A DNA stretch of 64,000 nucleotides from Bacillota bacterium (GTDB lineage Bacteria > Bacillota > Clostridia > Acetivibrionales > DSM-1351): the NCBI GenBank assembly GCA_023390335.1, contig JAEWCZ010000086.1, forward strand, positions 124,001-188,000. Direction: 5' to 3'. Below the pieces are notes generated by a model, which worked only from the letters and a program-made list of their open reading frames with translations, was not told where the DNA came from and made no database searches. The position numbers and the translations under genes were made by a program. Below are positions 24,225 to 33,528 of this stretch, in pieces (position 1 is the stretch's first letter; the number at the start of each line of letters is the position of its first letter).

Positions 24225-26405
24225 TTATTTATTAATTTCCACAACTGCATACAAAGGCAAATCATAGATTTTAATGTTCAGAATGTCCCCATCCATACTA
24301 TCGTCAAATTTTATCTCATTGCCATTGAGAGTATGAATTTTAATATTGCTATATTTGTTACCTGCTAAATGTATCTTTAAGTTCAATTCCGCCAAAGGCT
24401 TTACGAAATCCTCCTGCTTGGAATAGTCATAGTTTATCAGGTGTATTGCCGTTCCATTCTCAATGGAATGGGTTTGCACTCCGATTGTCTCATTATCCAA
24501 AGTAACCTTCCATAAATCCTTGTAGGCACTCTCGAACACTTTATCAAATTCCTTGAGAGCTGTAGGTTTATAATTGTCATTTATACAATAAGAAACTGTG
24601 TCTATTTTTTTCATATCCTCAATCCATTCCGGCAAGTTTTTTGCTGCCTGACCGAATATCAAGACTTTACCGCTCTGTTTAGCATATTTTTTTATTACAT
24701 CAGCCTGTTTTTCAGTTAATATGCTGCATTCAGGAAGAATAATCAAATCGTAGTTTTCAATATCTTTTACACAGAACTCGTCTTCCCTTAGCTCTCCATC
24801 TGCAATAAACTTTACGTCAAAGCCTACCTGCTTTTTGGACAGACTTCTGCTCACTTCCCAGAAAGGCATTCTTACACCGTTTGGATCATCAGGATCAATT
24901 ACACTGTATGAAAGAGTTCCCTCCTCCTCACCGTCCAAAACACTGCTGGAGTATCCTGCAATAGCTTCGGACCAGTAGTTACTGGCGAAACTGTAGAGAA
25001 CTAGCACATTTGCTCCAGATTTCTTACTGAATAGTCTTTCGTTGTTTACAAGGAAATCCTGTACCTCGCAGGTTACATTTCTGGGAGGCCAGAAAGCATC
25101 TTTAACTGTATTTCCCATCCATGCACCATATGGAACCGACATATTACAGCCATATGCTGAAGCCTCTATTAACAGAAGCCTGTATAGGTCATAGCCCTTT
25201 CCTTCATTAAGCAGGTCAACCAACTCATAAACCGCACTTCCGTAAGGATTTTCTGCTACAATTACGGGCTTGTCCCCTGCGAAGCCTGCCACATATCTGT
25301 ACCAGTGGGACTGTTTCAATATACTTTGCTTCATTTCGGTTATTATCACATCAGCACTTGGTTCCAATGGGTAGTATGAAGGCATGATATCAAAGAAGTT
25401 TCCTGATACCAGTATATCCTTGCCTATTTGCCTTCCATATCCTTTTGCATAGTCCGCAAGTTCCTTAAAATGTATCTTTATTGCTCTTAGCTGGTACTCC
25501 CAGTAATACTTAAATAAAGGAAGTTCTCCTACATTACCCGGATAAACTACATTTCTCTCCTTAAGAAATTCACCGTAGTTAAAGCTATCCAGATTAACCT
25601 CCTTCAGCTCTTCAGGACGTTGTCCTTTAGCATCCAGCTCCTTCAGGTACGCATTAAACTGTTTCATACAATCCTTGCAGAAGCAGCCTCCGTACCTTAT
25701 GGAAGTCATCGGAAGCTCACATTCATCCAGTTGAATTCCTGCAACACCTGCATTTATCTGTATTTTAATAATTTGTTTAAGATATTCTCTCCATACTGGA
25801 TTATTTCTGCACATTGAATATGCTATATGCTCATGATTTTTTACCTCAACCCATTCCGCATGACAGGGAACCCCATTGAAATCCCTTGCACAGCACTCCT
25901 CCCATATATTTGTTACAGGTTCTCCGTCACTGTTGAACAAACCATTTGGGAAATAATCTGAGAATTTTTTTCCAAATACTTCATAGTACTTGTCATTGGA
26001 AAACTCCCGTAAACCATACCAGTCATGAGTTTTACCATCCTTTATTACATTAAACTCCTTAAACTGTTTTTTATCATCGCTGAAAATTGCAGGGAACTCC
26101 CACCCTTGCACCTCAAATACTATACCAAAAACCTTTATGCCTCTCTTATTACATTCCGCAATAAACTCAGAGTCATTCATATATCCGTAAAATCGAAGCC
26201 TGGGGTCTACCTCTCCAAACGCTTCATGCTCCAAATACGGAAGAGAAATGGAACCGCCTCCTAGTGCAGACCAGACAAGCAATGTGCCGTGATATTTCTC
26301 CAAGTCCTCTACCATCTGCATACTTCTTATGGGCAAGCTTGGGTGATAACAATGATTATTTTTGTACCAACCGTCAAAATATATTCCTCTTTCCAAACCA
26401 GACAC
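24225..26405 (-). CDS. Unclassified intracellular glycoside hydrolase-like protein
   Basis: The 726-residue protein has no signal peptide. Residues 1 to about 440 look like a TIM barrel of the glycoside hydrolase superfamily: GIVFEVQGWE, GIQLDECEL (D227, E228), a cysteine cluster CFCKDCMKQF (C241, C243, C246) often seen in uncharacterised hydrolase-like families, and IITEMKQS (E357), giving candidate acidic residues. Residues about 463-600 (NVLVLYSF, YDLIILPECSILTEKQAD) resemble the beta-galactosidase trimerisation, glutamine-amidotransferase-like fold, and a beta-sandwich tail follows. I cannot assign a CAZy family. It starts with GTG at 26405 very close to AAGGA; a TTG nine bases later is an alternative. 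It follows the importer genes and precedes the isomerase. Confidence 0.72.
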   Translation of the reverse strand: MSGLERGIYFDGWYKNNHCYHPSLPIRSMQMVEDLEKYHGTLLVWSALGGGSISLPYLEHEAFGEVDPRLRFYGYMNDSEFIAECNKRGIKVFGIVFEVQGWEFPAIFSDDKKQFKEFNVIKDGKTHDWYGLREFSNDKYYEVFGKKFSDYFPNGLFNSDGEPVTNIWEECCARDFNGVPCHAEWVEVKNHEHIAYSMCRNNPVWREYLKQIIKIQINAGVAGIQLDECELPMTSIRYGGCFCKDCMKQFNAYLKELDAKGQRPEELKEVNLDSFNYGEFLKERNVVYPGNVGELPLFKYYWEYQLRAIKIHFKELADYAKGYGRQIGKDILVSGNFFDIMPSYYPLEPSADVIITEMKQSILKQSHWYRYVAGFAGDKPVIVAENPYGSAVYELVDLLNEGKGYDLYRLLLIEASAYGCNMSVPYGAWMGNTVKDAFWPPRNVTCEVQDFLVNNERLFSKKSGANVLVLYSFASNYWSEAIAGYSSSVLDGEEEGTLSYSVIDPDDPNGVRMPFWEVSRSLSKKQVGFDVKFIADGELREDEFCVKDIENYDLIILPECSILTEKQADVIKKYAKQSGKVLIFGQAAKNLPEWIEDMKKIDTVSYCINDNYKPTALKEFDKVFESAYKDLWKVTLDNETIGVQTHSIENGTAIHLINYDYSKQEDFVKPLAELNLKIHLAGNKYSNIKIHTLNGNEIKFDDSMDGDILNIKIYDLPLYAVVEINK

Positions 26406-26486
26406 CGTCCTTGTTAAATATTCTTGTTTAAACTTATGGTTATTAGCCTATTTCATTTATTAACACAATTAGTGTATTACATTATG

Positions 26487-27323
26487 TTAACCTTTAACTG
26501 AACCTGCTGTCATACCTTCAATAACCCTTTTGGAAAACAACAGGTAAATTATAATAACAGGAAGAACTGCAATAACCATCGCTGCCATTAATTGAGGATA
26601 ATTTACCGTATATTGTCCGTTGAAATTTGACAGGCCTATCGGGATAGTTTTCAAACCTTGATCTCTTAATAGAATAAGTGCAAACGGGAATTCATTCCAT
26701 GAATTTAAGAATGAAAGTATTAAAATTGTTGAAATTACCGGTCTGCATATAGGCATGATAATTCTAAAAATTATTGTTGAAGTACTGCCTCCATCCAGAT
26801 ATGCTGCTTCCTCAATCTCAACAGGTGTAGATTTTATGAAGCTTTCAAAAAGAAATACAGCCATTGGAAGTCCAAATGCAACATACGGAAAAATAAGGGT
26901 GAAACGTTGGTCAAGAAGATGTAGCACCTTGAATTGTATAAACAGCGGTATCAGTAGACTATGGACAGGCACCAACATTCCAAATAAAAACAGGACATAC
27001 ACTGCATTTCTTAATTTAAAATTATATCTGGATAAAAAGTATGCTATTATAAAGCCTATAATGATTATCAATATTACAGATGTTACACTGTTAAAAAGAC
27101 TGTTTCCAAAGAACAGATGCATTTTTCCTACTTTAAATGCTGATATATAGTTGTCAAAGTGCAGAATCTTTGGTAATGAGATTATATCAAGGCTGAATTC
27201 CTGCTGTGTTTTCAGGGAAGAATACAGCATCCATACCAACGGGAAGATACATGTAATTGAAAACATAATCATAAACAGGTTTGCAATTATTTGTGAGATC
27301 AATGTAATTATTTTAGGCTTCAT
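26487..27323 (-). CDS. Sugar ABC transporter permease, MalG type (locus 1)
   Basis: The 278-residue protein has six predicted membrane helices and the cytoplasmic EAA loop EEAAYLDGGSTSTIIFRI that docks the ATPase. The start is the ATG at 27323, after GGGGAGGTAAAGATA; a longer frame to 27413 lies inside the upstream permease gene. Eleven bases overlap the MalF-type gene, so the two are coupled. Together they form the channel of a CUT1-type oligosaccharide importer. No ATPase gene is present in the locus. Confidence 0.92.
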   Translation of the reverse strand: MKPKIITLISQIIANLFMIMFSITCIFPLVWMLYSSLKTQQEFSLDIISLPKILHFDNYISAFKVGKMHLFFGNSLFNSVTSVILIIIIGFIIAYFLSRYNFKLRNAVYVLFLFGMLVPVHSLLIPLFIQFKVLHLLDQRFTLIFPYVAFGLPMAVFLFESFIKSTPVEIEEAAYLDGGSTSTIIFRIIMPICRPVISTILILSFLNSWNEFPFALILLRDQGLKTIPIGLSNFNGQYTVNYPQLMAAMVIAVLPVIIIYLLFSKRVIEGMTAGSVKG

Positions 27324-28203
27324 TATCTTTACCTCCCCATAGTTTTCTGCTAAGGAGAATAAGCGTAAGGCTAAGTACCAGAATTCCAATAGAAATTGCA
27401 CTGCCGTATCCAAGTTTAAACATTATAAACGAGTTTATATATGCATACTGAGCCATTACCATTGAACTGGTTCCCGGTCCTCCGCCGGTCATTACATATA
27501 TGTGGTCAAAAATCTTCATATTTCCGGCTATGCAGAGCATTACCGCAACTTTCAGTGTATCCTTTAACAATGGTATTGTAATGTATATTGATCTTTTTAT
27601 TCCCACTGCTCCGTCAAGGTCTGCACTTTCGTATATATCAGGTGATATACCCTGAACAGCCGACAAGAATATTACTAGATAAAAACCTATATACTGCCAT
27701 ATTATTGGAATACTTACAGAAAACATTACATATTTAGGATTATCAAGCCATGGCTTTATGAGAGATCCTAATCCAACTGACTTCAATAAAAAATTTAATA
27801 AGCCATAATCCTTGTTATACATAATAGTCCAGAGAAAGCCTACTACTATTGCAGATACTACTACTGGAAGAAAAATGATATTCCTGTGTACTGCCTTAAA
27901 CTTTAACAACTTTGAAATCATTAGCGCTGTTATAACTAAAGCAATTCCTACCTGTCCCACCATTGATAATAAGATAATCACCAGGTTATTTTTGAATGAG
28001 TTCCAGAAATCCATGTCTTTTATAAGATATTGATAATTCTTTAGCCCGATGAATTTCATACTAGCACCACCGCTGTAATTATAAAAACTATATATGAGTG
28101 AAATTACCAACGGGATTATTACTATGAAACAATATATTAACAAACCGGGAGCTAAGTAGGCTGCTATAACACGACCCTTGGGCCTTAAAGTCTTACTAGC
28201 CAT
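27313..28203 (-). CDS. Sugar ABC transporter permease, MalF type (locus 1)
   Basis: The 296-residue membrane protein has about six helices and the EAA loop YESADLDGAVGIKRSIYI. GGAGG lies four bases before the ATG. It belongs to the CUT1 permease family that forms a heterodimer with the MalG-type protein. The gene follows the binding-protein gene after a strong stem-loop that probably lowers permease expression relative to the binding protein. Confidence 0.92.
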   Translation of the reverse strand: MASKTLRPKGRVIAAYLAPGLLIYCFIVIIPLVISLIYSFYNYSGGASMKFIGLKNYQYLIKDMDFWNSFKNNLVIILLSMVGQVGIALVITALMISKLLKFKAVHRNIIFLPVVVSAIVVGFLWTIMYNKDYGLLNFLLKSVGLGSLIKPWLDNPKYVMFSVSIPIIWQYIGFYLVIFLSAVQGISPDIYESADLDGAVGIKRSIYITIPLLKDTLKVAVMLCIAGNMKIFDHIYVMTGGGPGTSSMVMAQYAYINSFIMFKLGYGSAISIGILVLSLTLILLSRKLWGGKDNEA

Positions 28204-28225
28204 ATAACCTCCATGTTCTGATTAG

Positions 28226-28259
28226 TATATATCCGGGAGTGTTACCTCCCGGATATATA
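28226..28259 (-). other. Intercistronic stem-loop, binding protein/permease
   Basis: TATATATCCGGGAG (28226-28239) and CTCCCGGATATATA (28246-28259) form a perfect 14-base stem with a six-base loop. There is no T-run after it on the minus strand. It fits an mRNA-stabilising or partial-termination element between binding protein and permease. Confidence 0.7.
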
Positions 28260-28282
28260 TTTCATCATCATTAATACCTCTT

Positions 28283-29641
28283 TTATTTTTCGTATTCTGC
28301 TTGTATCTTCTTTGCAAGTTCTTCAGGAGAAATGTTATTTATCAATAACTGCTGAAGTCCTGTATTCATAACCTGAATCAGATCAGCGGATAACTGTGCA
28401 TCATATATCGGAACAGCTTTGATCTTTGCCGCAAGCTCAAGGTATTTTGACGAAAGAGGAGCAAGTTTGCTCTTGTCAACGTCTTTTGGATTACTTGCTG
28501 GGAATGCATTAGATTCTACTGCAATTTTTGCATAATCAGCATCTGTAACAGCTTTAAGAATCTTGAAGGCTGCTGTCAACTTAGCTCCTTCTAATTCTGA
28601 ATTTACGTTGTAAGCCCATGCACCACCGGCGGAGTTCTCCATTGGATCGCCCTTGCCGCCTTCGACTGCAGGAAGTAGAGCAAGTTCTGTATTTTCTTGA
28701 ATATCCTTTGGTGCATCGTTAATTACATTACTTATTGCCCAATTACCTTCCATGAACATTGCTGCCTTGCCGTTGTAGTAAGGTGTCTTTTGTTGCATAT
28801 TGTCAATACTGTTTAAATCAGAATTAAATGCGCCTACTTTTGCAAGTTCCTGCAAAGCTGCCAAAGCATTTATAAATTCAGGGTCTGTAAACTTCGCACC
28901 TTTTTTCTCTTTTATGCTGGTGAACCATTCAGGTCCAGTAAATCTGTCTCCCAGTGTACTGAGGATACATGATTCTGCAACCCAGTTACCTTTGTTTCCT
29001 AGAGATATAGGAGTTATTCCCTTAGCTTTAAGCTTGTTGATAGCATCAAGGAAGTCTTTCCAATTTGTAGGAAATGTAGAGATCCCTGCATCGTTAAGTA
29101 ATTTCTTATTGTAGTAAATCAAATGTGTATTTAGCATCTGGAATGGGATACCGTAATTCTTTCCCCCGACTGCAAAATCATCAAAAGCACCCTGCAAAAA
29201 GCTGTTTTTCCAATCCGGATCTGCATTTAATATATCATCTACAGGATTAATCAATTTATTATCAATAAACATGCTAGTCATAGAACCCTTAACTATAAAT
29301 ATGTCAGGAAGTTCATTACCGGCTGCCAGTGTTCTAACTTTAGTCTCATAGTTATCATGACTTAGCGGTTCTTCGTTTATTTTTATACTTGGGTTATCAG
29401 CTTTGAACTTATCCATTGCTTTATGGAAAGCTATTGAGTTACCCTCTGTATCCTCTTTGGGAAACATGTGGATAAATGAAAGTGAAACAGGTTCCTGACT
29501 GTCTCCTGATGAAACAGTACTCTGTCCCACAGAAGAAGGAGCCGTACTATTCTCTGATACGTTTGAGGAACCACAGGCTGCCAGAGAGAAGATCATTGAA
29601 ATAGCGACCAACAGGGCTAAAAGCTTAATATTTCTTTTCAT
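28283..29641 (-). CDS. Sugar ABC transporter substrate-binding lipoprotein (locus 1)
   Basis: The 452-residue protein has a lipoprotein signal peptide ending in LAAC (Cys at about 23), then a serine/threonine-rich linker and a periplasmic-binding-protein type 1 (MalE-like) fold: LSFIHMFPKED, ELPDIFIVKG, GAWAYN. It would be anchored to the outer face of the membrane and capture the substrate of locus 1. GGGAGG precedes the start. A gap of about 245 bases separates it from yesN, enough for its own regulated promoter. Confidence 0.93.
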   Translation of the reverse strand: MKRNIKLLALLVAISMIFSLAACGSSNVSENSTAPSSVGQSTVSSGDSQEPVSLSFIHMFPKEDTEGNSIAFHKAMDKFKADNPSIKINEEPLSHDNYETKVRTLAAGNELPDIFIVKGSMTSMFIDNKLINPVDDILNADPDWKNSFLQGAFDDFAVGGKNYGIPFQMLNTHLIYYNKKLLNDAGISTFPTNWKDFLDAINKLKAKGITPISLGNKGNWVAESCILSTLGDRFTGPEWFTSIKEKKGAKFTDPEFINALAALQELAKVGAFNSDLNSIDNMQQKTPYYNGKAAMFMEGNWAISNVINDAPKDIQENTELALLPAVEGGKGDPMENSAGGAWAYNVNSELEGAKLTAAFKILKAVTDADYAKIAVESNAFPASNPKDVDKSKLAPLSSKYLELAAKIKAVPIYDAQLSADLIQVMNTGLQQLLINNISPEELAKKIQAEYEK

Positions 29642-29870
29642 AAAATATTTTCCTCCCTTATTATCTTGTGAAAACTTATTTCTTTGTACTTATTGGTTTT
29701 TGATTTGAAAATTAAATTAAAGAATTTACTACTAGAAACTGCAGCGCCATCAGTTCATATTAGAATTATAAGATTATTATTGTAAAAAAAACATGCTTAT
29801 ATCTACAATAATATCGTTATTTATGTTATGTTGCTATTTTATTTACATAATTAAAGGATTACTTTAATAT

Positions 29871-29901
29871 ACACGCTGCAAATAATTATTTTACAGCGTG
29901 T
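29871..29901 (-). other. Stem-loop overlapping the yesN stop codon
   Basis: ACACGCTG (29871-29878) and CAGCGTGT (29894-29901) pair perfectly across a 15-base loop that contains the response-regulator stop codon. The minus-strand bases after the stem (ATATTAAAG) are not a T-run, so termination would be weak. Confidence 0.5.
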
Positions 29902-31526
29902 GTATTATTTTGAGAGGCTTGCAGAAGGTTTTCCCTATATTCTTTTGGGGTACATCCGACGTACTTTTTAAAGTTATTAGCAAATATTTTATAGTCATTG
30001 TATCCGACTTTCTCAGCTACTTCATATACTCTGAACTTTATATCTTTCAAAATAACTTTCGCTTTATCAAGCCTTACGGTATTCAGCCATTCCGTAAAGC
30101 TTTTTCCTGTTTCCTTCTTAAATACCCTGCTGAAATAGTTGGGGGAGACATAGGTAATAGCAGCAATGTCCTCCACCCCTATATTTTCTGCATAGTGGTC
30201 ATTCATATATTGCATTGCTACCTTTACAATACCTTTAAATTTCTCGTTCTTGCCTTTTTGCATTGCTTCTATATAACCCTGAAAGATATTTTTCATCCAA
30301 AGTTTAATATCCTCAATGGTTTCATACTTTTCTATCTCCGCATATCCTCCAAAGTGCCTTTCGCCATAATTTCTAAAGTCAACACCAAGCTCATCCAGCT
30401 GGCTTTCGGCAATAGCGATAACTCTAAGACATGTATTTTTTACTTCAGAATAATCGGCCTTAGTTACTATAAAGTTTGAATACATCCTCTCAAGAACCAT
30501 AAAAAGCTTATCAATATCCATTGTTTTAAGATATCCTATAACCTCTTTTTCATCCGAAGAAGGGTAAATACCCTGTGAAACAGTGCCAACCTTTTCAACA
30601 TCATCAATAGTTATAATCCTGTCCTTCCCTACAAAGACTTTGTTTTTTAATATACATAAGACTTCATCATATGCCATAGGCAATTCAGATATAGCTTTAT
30701 ATATCTTGCTGACACCTATGGTTAGAGTTATTCCGTACTGTTTTTTAACGGTATATCGTATTTCCTTATAAAGGTTAAATAAATCATATCTGTTAGAATC
30801 CTTTACATTAATAATAGAAAACAGATAATCTGAATCACTGACACATACTATACTTTTAGTTGATGGATTTAGAATTTCTTCGGCACAATTTTTTATTTTA
30901 TTTATGAGTAGCTCCTTCTCGCTGCTGATTTTATTTTCGGTAATCAAAAAGAAATCGTCAATATCAATGATAATAAGTTGAAACTCCTTACCCGACAAAT
31001 CAACATTCAATTCTTGGGACTTATCGATAATATCAGATATAGTTCCACCATCTCCTTTTAAAATCGAAGTTATAAACCGTGTCTGCATATATATAAGGTT
31101 TTCTCTGAAAATAGTCTTAATCCTTATATCCTGACTAATTTCATTATTCTTTTTGATAATTTCATCGCATTGCTTACGCATAATTTTAATAAGTTCATCA
31201 GCACCGATAGGCTTTAATAAATATTCATTAACACCCATGCGAAGTGCTTCTCTAGCATATTTAAATTCATCATACCCGCTTATAATAACTACTCTCACAT
31301 CAGGCATGTTTTCCCTGAGCAACTTTGTCAGTTCAAGACCGTCAACTACAGGCATCCGAACATCTGTAATAACAATATCCGGCTGTAACAATAATGCCTT
31401 TTCAAAGCCTTCCCTTCCGTTAGCAGCCTCCCCCACAACAGTCATCCCCATAGACTCCCAATCAATGGATGTTATAATACCTTTACGTATAATCGCTTCA
31501 TCATCAACTATTAGTATTTTTATCAT
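29886..31526 (-). CDS. YesN-type response regulator, AraC output (locus 1)
   Basis: The 546-residue protein has a receiver domain (1 to about 120) with the phospho-acceptor D55 (ITDVRMP), acidic D8/D9 and K105. A long middle region (about 120-430) follows, then an AraC-type double helix-turn-helix (about 440-540: VEDIAAITYVSPNYFSRVFKKETG, VYEVAEKVGYNDYKIFANNFKK). The ATG overlaps the kinase stop codon in ATGA, with GGAGG ten bases upstream. It most likely activates the importer/hydrolase genes immediately downstream. Confidence 0.92.
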   Translation of the reverse strand: MIKILIVDDEAIIRKGIITSIDWESMGMTVVGEAANGREGFEKALLLQPDIVITDVRMPVVDGLELTKLLRENMPDVRVVIISGYDEFKYAREALRMGVNEYLLKPIGADELIKIMRKQCDEIIKKNNEISQDIRIKTIFRENLIYMQTRFITSILKGDGGTISDIIDKSQELNVDLSGKEFQLIIIDIDDFFLITENKISSEKELLINKIKNCAEEILNPSTKSIVCVSDSDYLFSIINVKDSNRYDLFNLYKEIRYTVKKQYGITLTIGVSKIYKAISELPMAYDEVLCILKNKVFVGKDRIITIDDVEKVGTVSQGIYPSSDEKEVIGYLKTMDIDKLFMVLERMYSNFIVTKADYSEVKNTCLRVIAIAESQLDELGVDFRNYGERHFGGYAEIEKYETIEDIKLWMKNIFQGYIEAMQKGKNEKFKGIVKVAMQYMNDHYAENIGVEDIAAITYVSPNYFSRVFKKETGKSFTEWLNTVRLDKAKVILKDIKFRVYEVAEKVGYNDYKIFANNFKKYVGCTPKEYRENLLQASQNNTHAVK

Positions 31527-33274
31527 TTTTCCATTGCCTCCATGCTATATGGCTGAGTTATTACAGCTGTAGTGCCACATACGCGGTTAAAAAATTCTAG
31601 ACCGTATTTATCTCCATAATAAAGCTTTATTCTGTCATTAACATTCTTAATTGCCAACCCTTTATTGTTTTCAGTTGTTTTGTCAAGAAGCTGTTGGATT
31701 TCTTCCAGATTAACACCATAACCGTTATCACTAATAATAAATACCAGCTTGTTTTCTTCTTGTCTAACCGTAATATCAATCTCACCACTTTCCCCTTTCT
31801 TTTCAATACCATGAACTATAGAGTTTTCGATAAGTGGTTGTAAAACTAGCTTTAAAGTAACACACTCAAGAACTTCAGGATCCACATGCAGTGAAAATTT
31901 GACCATATCTTTATATCTTGACTGCTGGATAACTATATAATTCTTTATATGTTCAAGCTCCCTCTTGACGGTTGTGGTCTCATTACCGCTATTGAGACTT
32001 AATCTAAACAACTTTGATAAGGCTTCAACAAGAGTGCAGGTCTCATAAGCCTTTTCCATTCTTCCCATCCAGTATATGTTATCAAGAGTATTATATAGAA
32101 AGTGAGGATTAATTTGAGCCTGCAGTGCTCTGAGTTCAGCCTCCTTTTGTTTTATCTGAACTGTATATACTTTTTGAATCAATTCTTTTAAAGTCGCAGA
32201 CATTTTATTAAAATTTCTACTTAGTAGGGTAATTTCATCATTTCCCTGAGGCTCCACATATACATCAAAGTCTTCATTTTCAAGTCTTCCCATCATTTTA
32301 TAAAGTTTCTTAAGCCTTCTCAGTATACCCTTTGAAAAAAGAATCGCAATAATAACACAAATTGAAAAGCTAATTATCATTGCTGAAAGAATTGCACTCT
32401 GGGTTCTTATGTTTTCCTTAAGAAGTTCTTGCATTGGGACCATATTAACAACCTTCCATCCCAAGCTCCCAAGTGTATAATAAGTCACCAAGTAATTAGT
32501 TCCATTGCCATTATAGTTAAAATAGTCTTCCATAGAATCTAATGAATTTTTCCCGAAAATATTATTTTCAAATTTTTGTCCTATTTTCTTTTTGTTAGTC
32601 GCTGATATTATAATTCCTTCATCATTAATAATAAAGAAATCATCACCTTTTCCAATTATTTTATCCTTATAAATGTCAAAAAAGGCATTTTCATCTAAGT
32701 TAATCTTAAGAATAGCAAGCTTATTAGACACATTTGCTACATCATTTACTGTTCTTATCATAGAAAATACATTTGTGGTTTTATCATTATAATTAATGAC
32801 CTTATTTATATACCACATGGATTTTCCTCTTAATCGAGATACCTTGTCTATGGTAGCAGAATCAATTTCATTTCTTGTACCTGCAGTATTTAGTTCGAAG
32901 TTATTGAAGCCTTTTATATATATTGAGTTTACAAAAGATTTGGAAGCTAATAATTGCATTAAATCTGTTTCTATTTTTATTTTCTTTTTTGTTATTATTT
33001 CTGACTGCTCATCGGACCTAAGCTTTAGAAATTCCCTTACGTCCTCATTTTGTATAAGATACAGTGAAGTGTCGCCTATATTTTCTACTATAAACTCGAT
33101 ATTGTTACCAATCTGTTTAACAGTGTTCATATTAGAAATAGCTATCTTTTGTTGAAGAATATTGGATGACTTTACAAAAGATATTATTCCTAGAACTGTT
33201 ATCGGTATAATTATTATAATGAACGAAAAAAGCAACACCTTGTATTGCAAGCTGAAAAACCGCTTTTTACCCAT
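31523..33274 (-). CDS. YesM-type sensor histidine kinase (locus 1)
   Basis: The 583-residue protein has two membrane helices (about 11-33 and 293-315) flanking a large extracellular Cache-like sensor domain, then a HAMP segment (about 315-368), the His_kinase domain with H391 in QINPHFLYNT, and a HATPase domain (PLIENSIVHG, ISDNGYGV). Kinases of this family sense extracellular or binding-protein-bound oligosaccharides. It is co-transcribed with the response regulator. Confidence 0.93.
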   Translation of the reverse strand: MGKKRFFSLQYKVLLFSFIIIIIPITVLGIISFVKSSNILQQKIAISNMNTVKQIGNNIEFIVENIGDTSLYLIQNEDVREFLKLRSDEQSEIITKKKIKIETDLMQLLASKSFVNSIYIKGFNNFELNTAGTRNEIDSATIDKVSRLRGKSMWYINKVINYNDKTTNVFSMIRTVNDVANVSNKLAILKINLDENAFFDIYKDKIIGKGDDFFIINDEGIIISATNKKKIGQKFENNIFGKNSLDSMEDYFNYNGNGTNYLVTYYTLGSLGWKVVNMVPMQELLKENIRTQSAILSAMIISFSICVIIAILFSKGILRRLKKLYKMMGRLENEDFDVYVEPQGNDEITLLSRNFNKMSATLKELIQKVYTVQIKQKEAELRALQAQINPHFLYNTLDNIYWMGRMEKAYETCTLVEALSKLFRLSLNSGNETTTVKRELEHIKNYIVIQQSRYKDMVKFSLHVDPEVLECVTLKLVLQPLIENSIVHGIEKKGESGEIDITVRQEENKLVFIISDNGYGVNLEEIQQLLDKTTENNKGLAIKNVNDRIKLYYGDKYGLEFFNRVCGTTAVITQPYSMEAMEK

Positions 33275-33445
33275 ACAGACCCCCTGATTAATACCTGATG
33301 AATATAGCAGAATTTTTTTATTCTTTTGTTATGTATAACTTTTATGTAACTTTAATATAAAAATAACACATCTTAATAATTATTGCAATTTTAGATAGAT
33401 CATAAATGCGCTTCCCATAATCTTACTTAGTAAAAGCTTGTACAT

Positions 33446-33484
33446 AGCACAAAAGGCAGAGTCTGCAATCAGACTCTGCCTTTT
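33446..33484 (-). terminator. Terminator of tuf
   Basis: AAAAGGCAGAGTCTG (33451-33465) and CAGACTCTGCCTTTT (33470-33484) form a perfect 15-base stem with a four-base loop. It lies about 45 bases beyond the tuf stop codon and separates the translation operon from sugar locus 1. Confidence 0.93.
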
Positions 33485-33528
33485 GTATATCTATAAATAA
33501 TATTTTAATTACAATATATAATCAAAAA

